A stretch of 64,000 nt of DNA from Streptomyces sp. NBC_01775 (GCF_035917675.1 NZ_CP109104.1:3906001-3970000); one strand, 5' to 3'. Shown: positions 1 through 7,811, counted from the first letter of the stretch. Program-made: numbers and translations. The notes: generated from the sequence alone by a model not told the origin.

Positions 1-36
1 ACGAGCGGGCCCGGGCACTCCCCCGGGCCCGCTCGT
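1..36 (+). terminator. Strong hairpin, likely terminator of a gene left of the window
   Basis: A perfect 15-bp inverted repeat (1-15 with 22-36, 6-nt loop) is followed by a short pyrimidine stretch. It lies just upstream of the adenosine deaminase gene and most likely ends transcription of a gene outside the window. Streptomyces terminators often lack a long U tract. Confidence 0.6.
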
Positions 37-104
37 GCTTTCGGGGCCTCCCCCTTGTGGGGACCCGCTACCTCTTCGTCACCCGGATGCGGCAGGATCT
101 TGGG

Positions 105-1142
105 ATGTTGCACTCTTCCTCAGAGCGGGATCTGCGGACGCTTCCGAAGGCCCATCTGCATCTGCACTTCACGGGTTCGATGCGCTCGGGGACCCTGCTC
201 GAACTGGCTGACAAGTACGGCGTACATCTGCCCGAGGCACTGAGCGGGGGCGAGCCTCCGCAGCTGCGCGCCACCGATGAGCGCGGGTGGTTCCGCTTCC
301 AGCGGCTGTACGACATCGCACGGTCGTGTCTGCGGGAGCCCGAGGACATCCAGCGGCTGGTGCGCGAGGCCGCCGAGGAGGATGTCCGCGACGGTTCGCG
401 CTGGCTGGAGATCCAGGTCGATCCCACCTCGTACGCGCCCCGGCTGGGCGGCCTCTCGCCCGCGTTGGAGATCATCCTGGACGCGGTGGAGACCGCCTCC
501 CGTGAGACGGGCCTGGGCATGCGGGTGCTGGTGGCGGCGAACCGGATGAAGCATCCGCTGGACGCCCGTACGCTGGCGCGGCTCGCGGTGCGCTTCAAGG
601 ACAAGGGCATCATCGGCTTCGGGCTGTCCAACGACGAACGGCGCGGCTTCGCACGCGACTTCGACCGGGCCTTCGCCATCGCGCGGGAGGGCGGCCTGCT
701 GGCCGCGCCGCACGGGGGCGAGCTGTCGGGGCCGCGCAGCGTGCGCGACTGCCTGGAGGACCTGCGGGCCACCCGGGTGGGACACGGGGTGCGTGCCGCC
801 GAGGACCCGTGGCTGCTGGAGCGGCTGGCCGAGCGGGGCGTCACGTGCGAGGTGTGCCCGGCCTCCAACGTGGCATTGGGCGTCTATGAGAAGGCCGAGG
901 ACGTGCCGCTGCGGGCGCTGTGGAACGCCGGCGTGCCGATGGCGCTGGGCGCCGACGACCCGCTGCTGTTCGGCTCGCGGCTGGCGGCCCAGTACGAGAT
1001 CGTGCGGGAGGCGCACGGGTTCTCGGACGCGGAACTGGCCGAGCTGGCACGCCAGTCGGTGCGCGGCGCCTCGATGCCCGAGGACGTGCGGACCGGCGTG
1101 CTGGCGGACATCGACGCCTGGGCGGCGGCCGTTCCGGTCTAG
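105..1142 (+). CDS. add: Adenosine deaminase (metal-dependent, Add family)
   Basis: Cytosolic purine-salvage enzyme that deaminates adenosine or deoxyadenosine to inosine. The 345-residue length fits the family. The metal-binding HLHLH motif lies near residue 17, HGGE near 202 (catalytic Glu), then a GHG motif, CPASN near 255 and a DDP motif near 284, so the full set of active-site residues is visible. I chose the ATG at 105 because AGGA lies 7 nt upstream. In-frame starts at 57 (GTG) and 87 (ATG) would only add unconserved residues. The stop overlaps the convergent TetR gene by 4 nt. Confidence 0.93.
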   Translation: MLHSSSERDLRTLPKAHLHLHFTGSMRSGTLLELADKYGVHLPEALSGGEPPQLRATDERGWFRFQRLYDIARSCLREPEDIQRLVREAAEEDVRDGSRWLEIQVDPTSYAPRLGGLSPALEIILDAVETASRETGLGMRVLVAANRMKHPLDARTLARLAVRFKDKGIIGFGLSNDERRGFARDFDRAFAIAREGGLLAAPHGGELSGPRSVRDCLEDLRATRVGHGVRAAEDPWLLERLAERGVTCEVCPASNVALGVYEKAEDVPLRALWNAGVPMALGADDPLLFGSRLAAQYEIVREAHGFSDAELAELARQSVRGASMPEDVRTGVLADIDAWAAAVPV

Positions 1143-1777
1143 TGCCGCCCGGCTCCGCCCGCCTCCGTGGGCACCAGGGCGTGCATGAGGGTGCGTACGA
1201 GGCTCGCGGCGAACTCGGCGAGCGGCTGTTCCGGGCGCTCGCCCCCGGCGAAGTCGTAGAGGAACGCGCGCTGCGCGCACGCGCCCAGGAGCAGGGCCGC
1301 CGCCGCGTCGACGTCGGCGTCGGCCCGCACGGCGCCGCGCTCGCGCTCGCGGCGCAGGTAGTCGGCCAGGGCGGCCAGGGGTGTGCGGGGTCCCTGGCCG
1401 AGGGTGCGTACGCCCTCGAAGTGGCGGCGCTGGAGGGTCGGTTCGGCGTAGAGCGAGGCGGCGATCGGGAAGCTCTGCTCGTAGAAGAGGGCGGCGTGCT
1501 CGGCGATCTCGATGAGGTTGCGCTCCACGCCACGCTCCCCCGGGTCCTCGCTCAGCTCGCGCAACAGGGGGTTGAGCCGGGGCAGCCGCTCTTGCAGGAC
1601 CTGGACGAAGATCTCTTCCTTGCCCCTGAAGTGCTTGTAGAGCGCCGCCTCCGAGCATCCGGCCTCGCGGGCGATCTCCTTGGTGGTCGTACGGGCGAGT
1701 CCGATGGTGCGCAGCAGGTGCTCGGCGGCGTCGATGATGCGCTCGCGGGTGGGACGCGTTGACTTCGGGGTGGGCAT
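1139..1777 (-). CDS. TetR/AcrR-family repressor
   Basis: A 212-residue DNA-binding regulator. The N-terminal helix-turn-helix is clear at about residues 12-58 (RERIIDAAEHLL, then TTKEIAREAGCSEAALYKHF); the rest is a variable ligand-binding helical domain. It is divergent from the SDR gene at 1836, with a perfect palindrome immediately upstream of its own start. It probably represses itself and that SDR. The inducer is unknown. Confidence 0.9.
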   Translation of the reverse strand: MPTPKSTRPTRERIIDAAEHLLRTIGLARTTTKEIAREAGCSEAALYKHFRGKEEIFVQVLQERLPRLNPLLRELSEDPGERGVERNLIEIAEHAALFYEQSFPIAASLYAEPTLQRRHFEGVRTLGQGPRTPLAALADYLRRERERGAVRADADVDAAAALLLGACAQRAFLYDFAGGERPEQPLAEFAASLVRTLMHALVPTEAGGAGRH

Positions 1778-1800
1778 TCACTCACCCTAAGGGTGAGTGA
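1778..1800. promoter_or_regulatory. Palindromic operator between TetR and SDR genes
   Basis: The 23-nt sequence is an 11-bp perfect inverted repeat with a 1-nt centre (half-site TCACTCACCCT). It starts directly after the first codon of the TetR gene and ends 35 nt before the SDR start. Such sites are typical TetR operators, so it is the obvious binding site for the adjacent regulator. Confidence 0.75.
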
Positions 1801-1835
1801 ACACTTACCCACCTACCGGGAAGGGACCCATCACC

Positions 1836-2510
1836 ATGCGACTCACAGTCTTCGGAGCGACCGGTGGCGCCGGCCGGGAGGTGGTACGGCAGGCGGTGGA
1901 GGCCGGGCACGAGGTGACGGCCGTGGTGCGGGACCCGGCCCGGCTGCCGGTGCGGAACGACCTGCTGAGGGTGGTCACCGCCGACGTACGCGACGACGAG
2001 GCGCTGCGTCCCCTGGTGGCGGGCGCCGACGCGGGCCTGTCGGCACTCGGCTCCCCCACCAACAAGGGCGTGGGCATCGCCTCGGCGGGAACACGCGCGA
2101 TCCTGCGCGCCCTTCAGAAAGCGGGCGTGGAGCGCTACCTGGCCGTCAGCGCGGCTCCGGTCGGCGAGCAGCCCGAGGAGGAAAGCCCGCTCTTCCGGGT
2201 GGTGGGGACACCGCTGGTACGCAGGGTGTTCAAGGCCGTTTACGCGGATCTGGCCCTGATGGAGGAGGAGATCCGGGGCAGCGGGCTGAAGTGGACGCTG
2301 CTGCGTCCCCCGCAGCTCACGGACAAGCCGGGCACCGGGGAGTGGGTGCTGCGCGAGGGCACCGCCGTGCCCCGGCGGCACAGCATCACGCGCGCCGACC
2401 TGGCGAGCGCGATGCTGGCCATGACCGGCGACGACGCCACGGCGCGCAAGGTCTACGGGGTCGCGAACGGGCCCCGCTCCCCCCGCGCTACAGCGCGCAG
2501 CCGACCGTGA
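1836..2510 (+). CDS. NAD(P)-binding SDR, NmrA/SDR_a5-like
   Basis: A 224-residue Rossmann protein with the dinucleotide loop GATGGAG at residues 7-13, followed by the pattern VTAVVRDPARL seen in atypical SDRs related to NmrA and flavin-reductase-like proteins. No classical YxxxK is obvious, so catalysis is uncertain. The ATG at 1836 follows an AAGGGA site; an upstream in-frame GTG at 1797 overlaps the operator and is unlikely. It is divergent from the TetR gene that probably controls it, and its 3' end overlaps murB by 23 nt tail-to-tail. Confidence 0.85.
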   Translation: MRLTVFGATGGAGREVVRQAVEAGHEVTAVVRDPARLPVRNDLLRVVTADVRDDEALRPLVAGADAGLSALGSPTNKGVGIASAGTRAILRALQKAGVERYLAVSAAPVGEQPEEESPLFRVVGTPLVRRVFKAVYADLALMEEEIRGSGLKWTLLRPPQLTDKPGTGEWVLREGTAVPRRHSITRADLASAMLAMTGDDATARKVYGVANGPRSPRATARSRP

Positions 2511-3597
2511 CCGGCTCGTTGTGGAGGGTGACGCCGAACGCGCTCTCGACCCCGTCGCGCACCTCGCGGGCCAGTGCCAGCAGGTCGGCCGTGGTCGCCG
2601 AGCCCCGGTTGGTGAGGGCCAGGGTGTGCTTGGTGGAGATACGGGCCGGGCCGGTGCCGTAGCCCTTGGTGAAGCCGGCCTTGTCGATGAGCCAGGCGGC
2701 GGACGTCTTGGTGCGCCCCTCCGCCGCGGGGAAGGCGGGCGGCGCGACGTCCGGGCCGAGGCGCTCGCGCACCCGTGCGACAAAGGTGGCGAACGCGGCC
2801 TCGTCCAGGACCGGGTTGGTGAAGAACGACCCGGCCGACCAGGTGTCGTGGTCCTCCGGATCGAGGACCATGCCCTTGCCCGCGCGGAGCTTGAGGACCG
2901 TCTCGCGCGCGAGGACCGCGGGCACCCGCTCGCCGGTCTCCACGCCCAGCAGTCGGGCCGTCTCGGCGTACTTCAGCGGAGCCGAGAGGCCGCCGGCGTC
3001 CTCCAGCGCGAAGCGCACCCGCAGGACGACATGGCGCGAGGGGTCTGCTTTGAAGCGGCTGTGCCGGTAGGAGAAGCCGCACTCCGCGTTCGGGACGGTG
3101 ACGGTCTCGCGGGTGTGCCGGTCGTAGGCGACGACCTCGGTGAGGGTGCTGGAGACCTCCTGGCCGTAGGCGCCCACGTTCTGGATCGGGGTCGCGCCGG
3201 CCGAGCCCGGGATGCCCGCCAGGCATTCGACACCGGCCAGGCCCGCCTCGACGGTGCGGGCCACGGCCTGAGACCAGTTCTCACCGGCCGCCAGCTCCAG
3301 CCGCGTGCCGGAGAGCGAGAAACCGCTGGTCGCGATGCGCAGCACCGTGCCCGGGAAGCCCTCGTCGGCGATGACGAGGTTGCTGCCGCCCGCGACGATC
3401 AGCAGCGGGGTGCCGCTGTCGTCGGCCTCGCGGACCGCCTCGATCACCTCGTCGTCGGTGGTCGCCGTGATGAGCCGGGCGGCGGGCCCGCCCAGGCGCA
3501 GCGTCGTCAGCGGCGCGAGCGGGGCGGGTGCCGGGGAGGAGGCGCCGAAGCGTCCGGAGCCGGCGGGGTCAGTGGGGTCAGCGTGAAGTTCCTGCAC
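2488..3597 (-). CDS. murB: UDP-N-acetylenolpyruvoylglucosamine reductase MurB
   Basis: FAD enzyme of peptidoglycan synthesis that uses NADPH to reduce UDP-GlcNAc-enolpyruvate to UDP-MurNAc. The 369 residues show the FAD-binding segment VAGGSNLVIADEGFPG (about 67-84), the GIPGSAGATPIQNVGAYGQE signature (about 135-155), the SYRHSRFK segment and SAGSFFTNP, which carries the serine proton donor. The start is a GTG without a clear Shine-Dalgarno site. It lies downstream of the hadA/hadB-like genes on the same strand, about 90 nt away. Confidence 0.93.
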   Translation of the reverse strand: MQELHADPTDPAGSGRFGASSPAPAPLAPLTTLRLGGPAARLITATTDDEVIEAVREADDSGTPLLIVAGGSNLVIADEGFPGTVLRIATSGFSLSGTRLELAAGENWSQAVARTVEAGLAGVECLAGIPGSAGATPIQNVGAYGQEVSSTLTEVVAYDRHTRETVTVPNAECGFSYRHSRFKADPSRHVVLRVRFALEDAGGLSAPLKYAETARLLGVETGERVPAVLARETVLKLRAGKGMVLDPEDHDTWSAGSFFTNPVLDEAAFATFVARVRERLGPDVAPPAFPAAEGRTKTSAAWLIDKAGFTKGYGTGPARISTKHTLALTNRGSATTADLLALAREVRDGVESAFGVTLHNEPVTVGCAL

Positions 3598-3690
3598 GCG
3601 CTCAAGAGTACGAGAGCGGGCGCCCGCGGCCGGGAGCGGTGCGCCTCCGGACGGGACGGGGGTGGCGCTCCGGCCGGACGGGGGTGGCGC

Positions 3691-4125
3691 TCAGGCCAGC
3701 TTGACCACGGCGCGGGACATGCTGAGCACCTTCTGGCCGGCACTGGTGACCGTGAGGTCGACCTGGACCGTGCGGGCCTCGTCGTCCAGCTTGGCCGCGA
3801 CCTTCGCCGCCACCTCGATGAGCGCGCCCTGCCCGTCGTCCGGTACGACGACCGGCTTGGTGAAGCGCACGAAGTAGTCCACGAGCGCGCCCGGGTCACC
3901 CGTCCAGTCGGTGACGACCCGCGCGGCCTCGGCCATGGTGAACATGCCGTGCGCGATGACGTCGGGGAGCCCGACCTCCTTGGCGAAGCGCTCGTTCCAG
4001 TGAATGGGGTTGAAGTCCCCGGAGGCACCGGCATAGCGCACCAGCCGGTCACGGTCCACGGGGAAGGTACGGACGGGCAGTTCGGTGCCGGCCTCGACAT
4101 CCGCGTAGGCGACCTTGGCTGTCAT
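3691..4125 (-). CDS. MaoC-like hot-dog dehydratase, HadB type
   Basis: A 144-residue single hot-dog protein with the hydratase-2 motif (GDFNPIHWNERFA followed by AHGMF), which carries the catalytic Asp and His. The resemblance is to HadB of the mycobacterial (3R)-hydroxyacyl-ACP dehydratase, where HadA and HadB form a heterodimer and HadB is catalytic. I chose the ATG at 4125, which has AGGGGAG 8 nt upstream; a GTG at 4134 would overlap that site. It begins 5 nt after the hadA-like gene, so the two are co-translated. The substrate here (acyl-ACP or acyl-CoA) is inferred. Confidence 0.88.
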   Translation of the reverse strand: MTAKVAYADVEAGTELPVRTFPVDRDRLVRYAGASGDFNPIHWNERFAKEVGLPDVIAHGMFTMAEAARVVTDWTGDPGALVDYFVRFTKPVVVPDDGQGALIEVAAKVAAKLDDEARTVQVDLTVTSAGQKVLSMSRAVVKLA

Positions 4126-4130
4126 CGACG

Positions 4131-4583
4131 TCACTCCCCTTCCACCGCGCGCGCCACCAGCTTGGTGTGCACGGTCACCACCGGACGGCCCTCGGCGTCG
4201 GTCACCTCGCCACGGATGTCCAGCACCTCGTTGCCCGCCAGGGACTTGATCGACTCGATCGTGGAGGTGACCGAGAGCAGGTCACCCGCCACGAGGGGGC
4301 GCGTGTAGGCGAACTTCTGGTCCCTGTGCACCACGCGGGCGTAGTCCAGCCCCAGCTTGGGGTCCTGCACCACGCGCTGCGCCTCGCCGAAGCTGATGGA
4401 GAAGACGAAGGTCGGCGGCGCGATCACATCCGCGTGCCCCAGCGCCCTGGCGGCCTCGGCGTCCGTGTAGGCGGGGTGGGCGTCACCGATGGCCTCCGCG
4501 AACTCGCGGATCTTCTCCCTGCCGACCTCGTAGGGACGGCTGGGCGGATACGTCCTCCCGACGAAGGACTGGTCGAGTGCCAT
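4131..4583 (-). CDS. MaoC N-terminal-like dehydratase subunit, HadA type
   Basis: A 150-residue protein of the FAS1/MaoC dehydratase N-terminal family. It opens with a YPPSRPYEVGREKIREFA segment and has the GDAHPAYTD region, but not the catalytic motif of its neighbour, as expected for the non-catalytic HadA subunit. The ATG at 4583 follows a perfect AGGAGG; longer reading upstream runs through an intergenic hairpin. The order tRNA-Thr, tRNA-Met, rpmG, hadA, hadB is the same as I recall in Mycobacterium tuberculosis. Confidence 0.88.
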   Translation of the reverse strand: MALDQSFVGRTYPPSRPYEVGREKIREFAEAIGDAHPAYTDAEAARALGHADVIAPPTFVFSISFGEAQRVVQDPKLGLDYARVVHRDQKFAYTRPLVAGDLLSVTSTIESIKSLAGNEVLDIRGEVTDAEGRPVVTVHTKLVARAVEGE

Positions 4584-4628
4584 CGGCGGCGCCTCCTGCG
4601 GCGATGGTGGGTGTACGGCGAGAGGACG

Positions 4629-4658
4629 GGGCGCCGGCCCGGGACCGCACCGGCGCCC
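4629..4658 (-). terminator. Hairpin downstream of rpmG
   Basis: A 9-bp perfect stem (4629-4637 with 4650-4658, 12-nt loop) sits 91 nt beyond the rpmG stop and before the hadA-like start. It may terminate or attenuate transcription between rpmG and the dehydratase genes. Confidence 0.5.
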
Positions 4659-4748
4659 GGGAGACCCGAGGGCCGGAGAAGACCTGGGTGCTGACACAGC
4701 GCGAGGCCGACCCCGGCGAGCGGGGACGGCCTCGGAGTACGAGACGAT

Positions 4749-4913
4749 TCAGCGGGTCTCGCGGTGCACGGTGTGCTTTTTGTCGCGCGGACAGAACTTC
4801 TTCATCTCAAGCCTGTCCGGGTTGTTGCGCCGGTTCTTCTTCGTGATGTAGTTCCGCTCCTTGCACTCCACGCAGGCCAGCGTGATCTTCGGGCGGACGT
4901 CTGTGGCAGCCAC
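4749..4913 (-). CDS. rpmG: 50S ribosomal protein L33
   Basis: A 54-residue basic protein (start [10 protein letters not shown], end VHRETR). It has the zinc-ribbon cysteines of the Zn-containing L33 paralogue: CVEC near residues 14-17 and a later single Cys at 41 in KKFCPRDKK. The usual pattern would have a second CxxC, so full zinc binding is doubtful. The [20 protein letters not shown] core is diagnostic. The GTG start has AAGGAG at good spacing. It follows tRNA-Thr and tRNA-Met, as in many actinobacteria. Confidence 0.95.
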   Translation of the reverse strand: MAATDVRPKITLACVECKERNYITKKNRRNNPDRLEMKKFCPRDKKHTVHRETR

Positions 4914-5004
4914 GTGAGTGCTCCTTGACGAACGGACGGGGTTTCAACGCAGAAAGAATAGCCGATCGGAGGACCGAGCCCACAACCGGCTACTGTCAGT
5001 GAAG

Positions 5005-5077
5005 TAGCGGTGACCGGACTTGAACCGGTGACACAGCGATTATGAGCCGCTTGCTCTACCGACTGAGCTACACCGCC
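5005..5077 (-). tRNA. tRNA-Met (CAU)
   Basis: A full 73-nt cloverleaf: acceptor GGCGGTG pairs with CACCGCT through one G-U, D-stem GCTC/GAGC, anticodon loop CTCATAA and T-loop TTCAAGT. The paired first position argues for an elongator rather than an initiator. A tRNA-Ile with lysidine-modified CAU cannot be excluded by eye. No CCA is encoded. Confidence 0.93.
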
Positions 5078-5117
5078 ACGATGCGGCGATCTTCCGGCGG
5101 AAGATCCCTCACATCAG

Positions 5118-5190
5118 AGCCCCAAAACGGAATCGAACCGTTGACCTTCTCCTTACCATGGAGACGCTCTGCCGACTGAGCTATTGGGGC
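5118..5190 (-). tRNA. tRNA-Thr (GGU)
   Basis: A 73-nt cloverleaf with acceptor GCCCCAA/TTGGGGC, anticodon stem TCTCC/GGAGA around loop ATGGTAA (anticodon GGT) and T-loop TTCGATT. It precedes tRNA-Met by 40 nt on the same strand. CCA is not encoded. Confidence 0.95.
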
Positions 5191-5395
5191 GAGCGATGAA
5201 GACATTACACGCCTGGCCGCCAAACGTGAAATCCGTATCGGCCCTGCCCGCGCCCCCGTCCGACCCCTGTCCCAACAGGCCCTGACACCACACCGATACG
5301 GCCCCGGGCACCACACCAGTACGACTATTCGCCTCCTCCCCGCTGCCGCTCACCAGGCGTCCTACTCTCATCTCCACATGCGACGTGGGAGCAAG

Positions 5396-6724
5396 ATGAC
5401 CGACGATGAGCCGCAGGAGCCGGGGAATTCCGGACGGGAATTCCGCGACGCCGCTGCCCCGCATCCTCCGCGCCCCCCTCACTCGCTCGTCCTGTGCGGA
5501 GCCCGCCTCGTCGACGGCCGCACGGTCGACGTCCGGCTGGTGTCCGACCGTATCGAGGCCGTCGGCACCGCGGGCAGCCTCCGCCCCGCGCAGGACGGCG
5601 GCACCCGGGTCGACCTGTCCGGCTATCTGCTGCTTCCCGCCCCCGCCGAGCCGCACGCGCACTACGACACCGCGCTGACCGCCGACCCCCCGCCCGAGGC
5701 CGCTGGGCGGAACGCAGCCGGGCAGAAGGCCGCTCGGCAGAAGGCGGAGGCCACCGGCGAGGACGTCCAGCGGCGCACGACCGAGGCCGCGCTGCTCCAG
5801 CTCGGCCAGGGCGCCACCGCGCTGCGCACCCATGTGCACATCGGCGGCGTCGCGGGGCTGCGCTCGCTGGAGGCGGTGCTCCAGGCGCGCAGGTCGCTGC
5901 GCGGGCTGGTGGACCTGAGCGCGGTGGCCGTACCCCGGCTGCTGACCGGAGCGGCCGGCGCCGAGGAGCTGGCCATACTGCGGGACGCCGTGAAGATGGG
6001 TGCGAGCGCGGTCGGCGGCTGCCCCGATCTGGACCCGGACCCCGGCGGCTATGTGGAGGCCGTGCTGGAGGTCGCGGCCGAGCACGGCTGCCACGTCGAC
6101 CTGCACACCGACGGGAGCGACCCCGCGCGGCTGACGCGGCTCGCCTCGGCGGCCGGCGGCCTGCGGCCCGGGGTCTCGATCGGGCCGTGCGCCGGACTGG
6201 CCCGGCTGCCGCACCAGGTGGCGCTGCGCACCGCCGACCAGCTCGCGGCTGCCGGGGTCACGGTGGTCTGTCTGCCGCAGGGCAACTGCGGAATGCTGGA
6301 GCGCCCTTCGCCCGCCTCGCCCTCCCGCGTGGCGCCCGCGCGGGTGCTGGCGGCGGCCGGGGTCTCGGTGGCGGCCGGCAGCGGGGCGCTGCGCGACGCG
6401 TCCAACCAGGTCGGCAGGGGCGATCCGCTGGAGGCCGCCTACCTGCTGGCCTCCCACGGCGAGGCCCGCCCCGAGAGCGCTTACGACGCGATCAGCGCCC
6501 TTGCCCGCGCCGCCATGGGGCTGCCCGAGGTACGCGTCGAGGCGGGCTTTCCCGCCGAGTTGCTCGCGGTGCGCGGCTCGCAGCTGGCCGGTGCGCTCTC
6601 GCTCGCCTACAGCCGCATCGTGGTGCACCGCGGCCGGGTGGTGGCCCGCACGAGCGCGGTGCGCGAGTACTGCGACCTGGCGGCGGCTCCCGAGCTGGGC
6701 CTGCCGCGTCAGTCCCAGGGCTGA
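5396..6724 (+). CDS. Cytosine-deaminase-like amidohydrolase with degenerate metal site
   Basis: A 442-residue protein with the amidohydrolase architecture: an N-terminal beta domain (LVLCGARLVDGRTVDVRLV), the EPHAHYD strand-1 metal motif, and a C-terminal region that lines up with E. coli CodA up to the final beta sandwich (SYSRIVVHRGRVVA-type end). By my alignment key residues are missing: CodA HCDE is HTDG here, the SHTTA histidine is GPCAG, and the GHDDV aspartate is GSGALRD. It is therefore either inactive or has a changed chemistry. ATG 5396 has GGGAG upstream; ATG 5378 has no site. It is followed 41 nt later by the SDR. Confidence 0.8.
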   Translation: MTDDEPQEPGNSGREFRDAAAPHPPRPPHSLVLCGARLVDGRTVDVRLVSDRIEAVGTAGSLRPAQDGGTRVDLSGYLLLPAPAEPHAHYDTALTADPPPEAAGRNAAGQKAARQKAEATGEDVQRRTTEAALLQLGQGATALRTHVHIGGVAGLRSLEAVLQARRSLRGLVDLSAVAVPRLLTGAAGAEELAILRDAVKMGASAVGGCPDLDPDPGGYVEAVLEVAAEHGCHVDLHTDGSDPARLTRLASAAGGLRPGVSIGPCAGLARLPHQVALRTADQLAAAGVTVVCLPQGNCGMLERPSPASPSRVAPARVLAAAGVSVAAGSGALRDASNQVGRGDPLEAAYLLASHGEARPESAYDAISALARAAMGLPEVRVEAGFPAELLAVRGSQLAGALSLAYSRIVVHRGRVVARTSAVREYCDLAAAPELGLPRQSQG

Positions 6725-6765
6725 GGTCCGCCGCGCTGTGATCCGCGGGGCGTACGGTCAGGGGT

Positions 6766-7434
6766 ATGCGCACAGTTATCGCTGGTGGACATGGTCAGAT
6801 CGCGCTGCGGCTGGAGCGGCTGCTCGCCGGGCGCGGGGACGAGGTGGCGGGCATCGTGCGCCGCCCTCAGCAGGCGAGCGATCTGCTCGGGGCGGGCGCC
6901 GAGCCCGTCGTGTGCGACCTTGAGTCGGCGACGGCCGACGAGGTCGCCCGGCACCTGGAGGGCGCCGACGCCGCGGTCTTCGCGGCGGGCGCGGGCCCCG
7001 GAAGCGGCAGCGAGCGCAAGCAGACCGTCGACCACCACTCGGCGGTGCTGTTCGCCGACGCGGCCGAGAACGCGGGCGTGCGCCGCTTCCTGATGGTCTC
7101 GGCGATGGCCGCCGACGCCTCGCTGTCCGGGACGCCCGAGGGCATGGACCCGGTCTTCGCCGACTACCTGCGCGCCAAGGGCGCCGCCGACGACGACGTA
7201 CGCTCCCGCGCGGCCCTGGACTGGACGGTGCTGCGCCCCGGACGGCTGACGAACGGCACCGGCACCGGCCGCGTGCACCTCGCTGAGCGGACCGGGCGCG
7301 GCGAGGTGACCAGGGACGACGTGGCCGCCGTACTGGTCGCCCTGCTGGACGCGCCGGGGACGGCCGGGCTCACGCTGGAGCTGGTGGGCGGCGAGACGCC
7401 GATCCCGAAGGCGATCGAGGCCATCGGCACGTGA
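6766..7434 (+). CDS. NAD(P)H-binding SDR, SDR_a5-like
   Basis: A 222-residue atypical SDR with the nucleotide loop AGGHGQIA at residues 6-13, the RRFLMVSAMAA region, the LDWTVLRPGRLT segment and a C-terminal NAD(P)-binding-domain fold similar to YwnB/YhfK-like proteins. Substrate unknown. It is the last core gene before the island and ends about 80 nt before a large palindrome. Confidence 0.87.
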   Translation: MRTVIAGGHGQIALRLERLLAGRGDEVAGIVRRPQQASDLLGAGAEPVVCDLESATADEVARHLEGADAAVFAAGAGPGSGSERKQTVDHHSAVLFADAAENAGVRRFLMVSAMAADASLSGTPEGMDPVFADYLRAKGAADDDVRSRAALDWTVLRPGRLTNGTGTGRVHLAERTGRGEVTRDDVAAVLVALLDAPGTAGLTLELVGGETPIPKAIEAIGT

Positions 7435-7512
7435 GGGGACCCGTCCGCGGGCGCGAGCCCGTTCAGGGGCGAGGGGTGAGGGGCTGAGGGGCTGAGAGCG
7501 CGCCTGACCTGC

Positions 7513-7538
7513 GGTGTCCGGCCGCGCGGCCGGACACC
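7513..7538. terminator. 26-nt perfect palindrome after the SDR gene
   Basis: The sequence is self-complementary along all 26 nt (GGTGTCCGGCCGC and its complement) and would fold as an 11-bp stem with a 4-nt loop. It lies 78 nt past the SDR stop and probably ends its transcription. The rest of 7435-7811 holds no convincing gene, only the repeats listed next. Confidence 0.55.
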
Positions 7539-7681
7539 CGCGCCTGCAAGCGCCGCCGCCTCGGCGGCCGTGCCCGGGCTGAAGTCATCGCGGGAGTCAA
7601 CGGCGCAGCGGATGGCGGCAGCCGTTCCGTTTCCGAGTCGATCTATCGCACTTCTGTCGCCTGGTGGGCCGTCAGGGTGGT

Positions 7682-7786
7682 GCCGCGGTAAATACCGGAT
7701 TTACTGCGGCGGAGCCTATCGTGATCATCGCGACCTGCGGCGGGACATTCCAGCCGCGAGGACGAGGTGTACGCATTTACTGCGGC
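7682..7786. promoter_or_regulatory. Three copies of ATTTACYGCGGC upstream of the integrase
   Basis: GCCGCGGTAAAT (7682-7693) and ATTTACTGCGGC (7699-7710) form an inverted repeat with one mismatch and a 5-nt spacer. A third direct copy, ATTTACTGCGGC, lies at 7775-7786. These AT-containing 12-mers stand out in the GC-rich context and precede the broken integrase. They could be a repressor operator or integrase arm sites. Confidence 0.45.
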
Positions 7787-7811
7787 AGTGCTGGAAAGGT
7801 GGGGCGGGGGC

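Noticed and set aside
120..1781. A 553-codon open frame on the minus strand across add and the TetR gene
   Set aside because: It is a high-GC shadow: the translation is Arg/Pro/Gly-rich and without any family signal, while both real genes have clear motifs. The same applies to other long antisense frames (2521-4308, 8951-region plus strand, 16826-18640, 25160-27514, 35909-38017).
1778..1835. Alternative GTG start at 1797 for the SDR
   Set aside because: It would begin inside the operator palindrome, has no Shine-Dalgarno, and adds residues before the Rossmann strand. ATG 1836 has a good site.
7435..7700. A left attachment site duplicating the tRNA-Tyr 3' end
   Set aside because: I looked for the T-arm and acceptor sequence (GGATTCGAACCTGGG) near the left island edge and did not find it.
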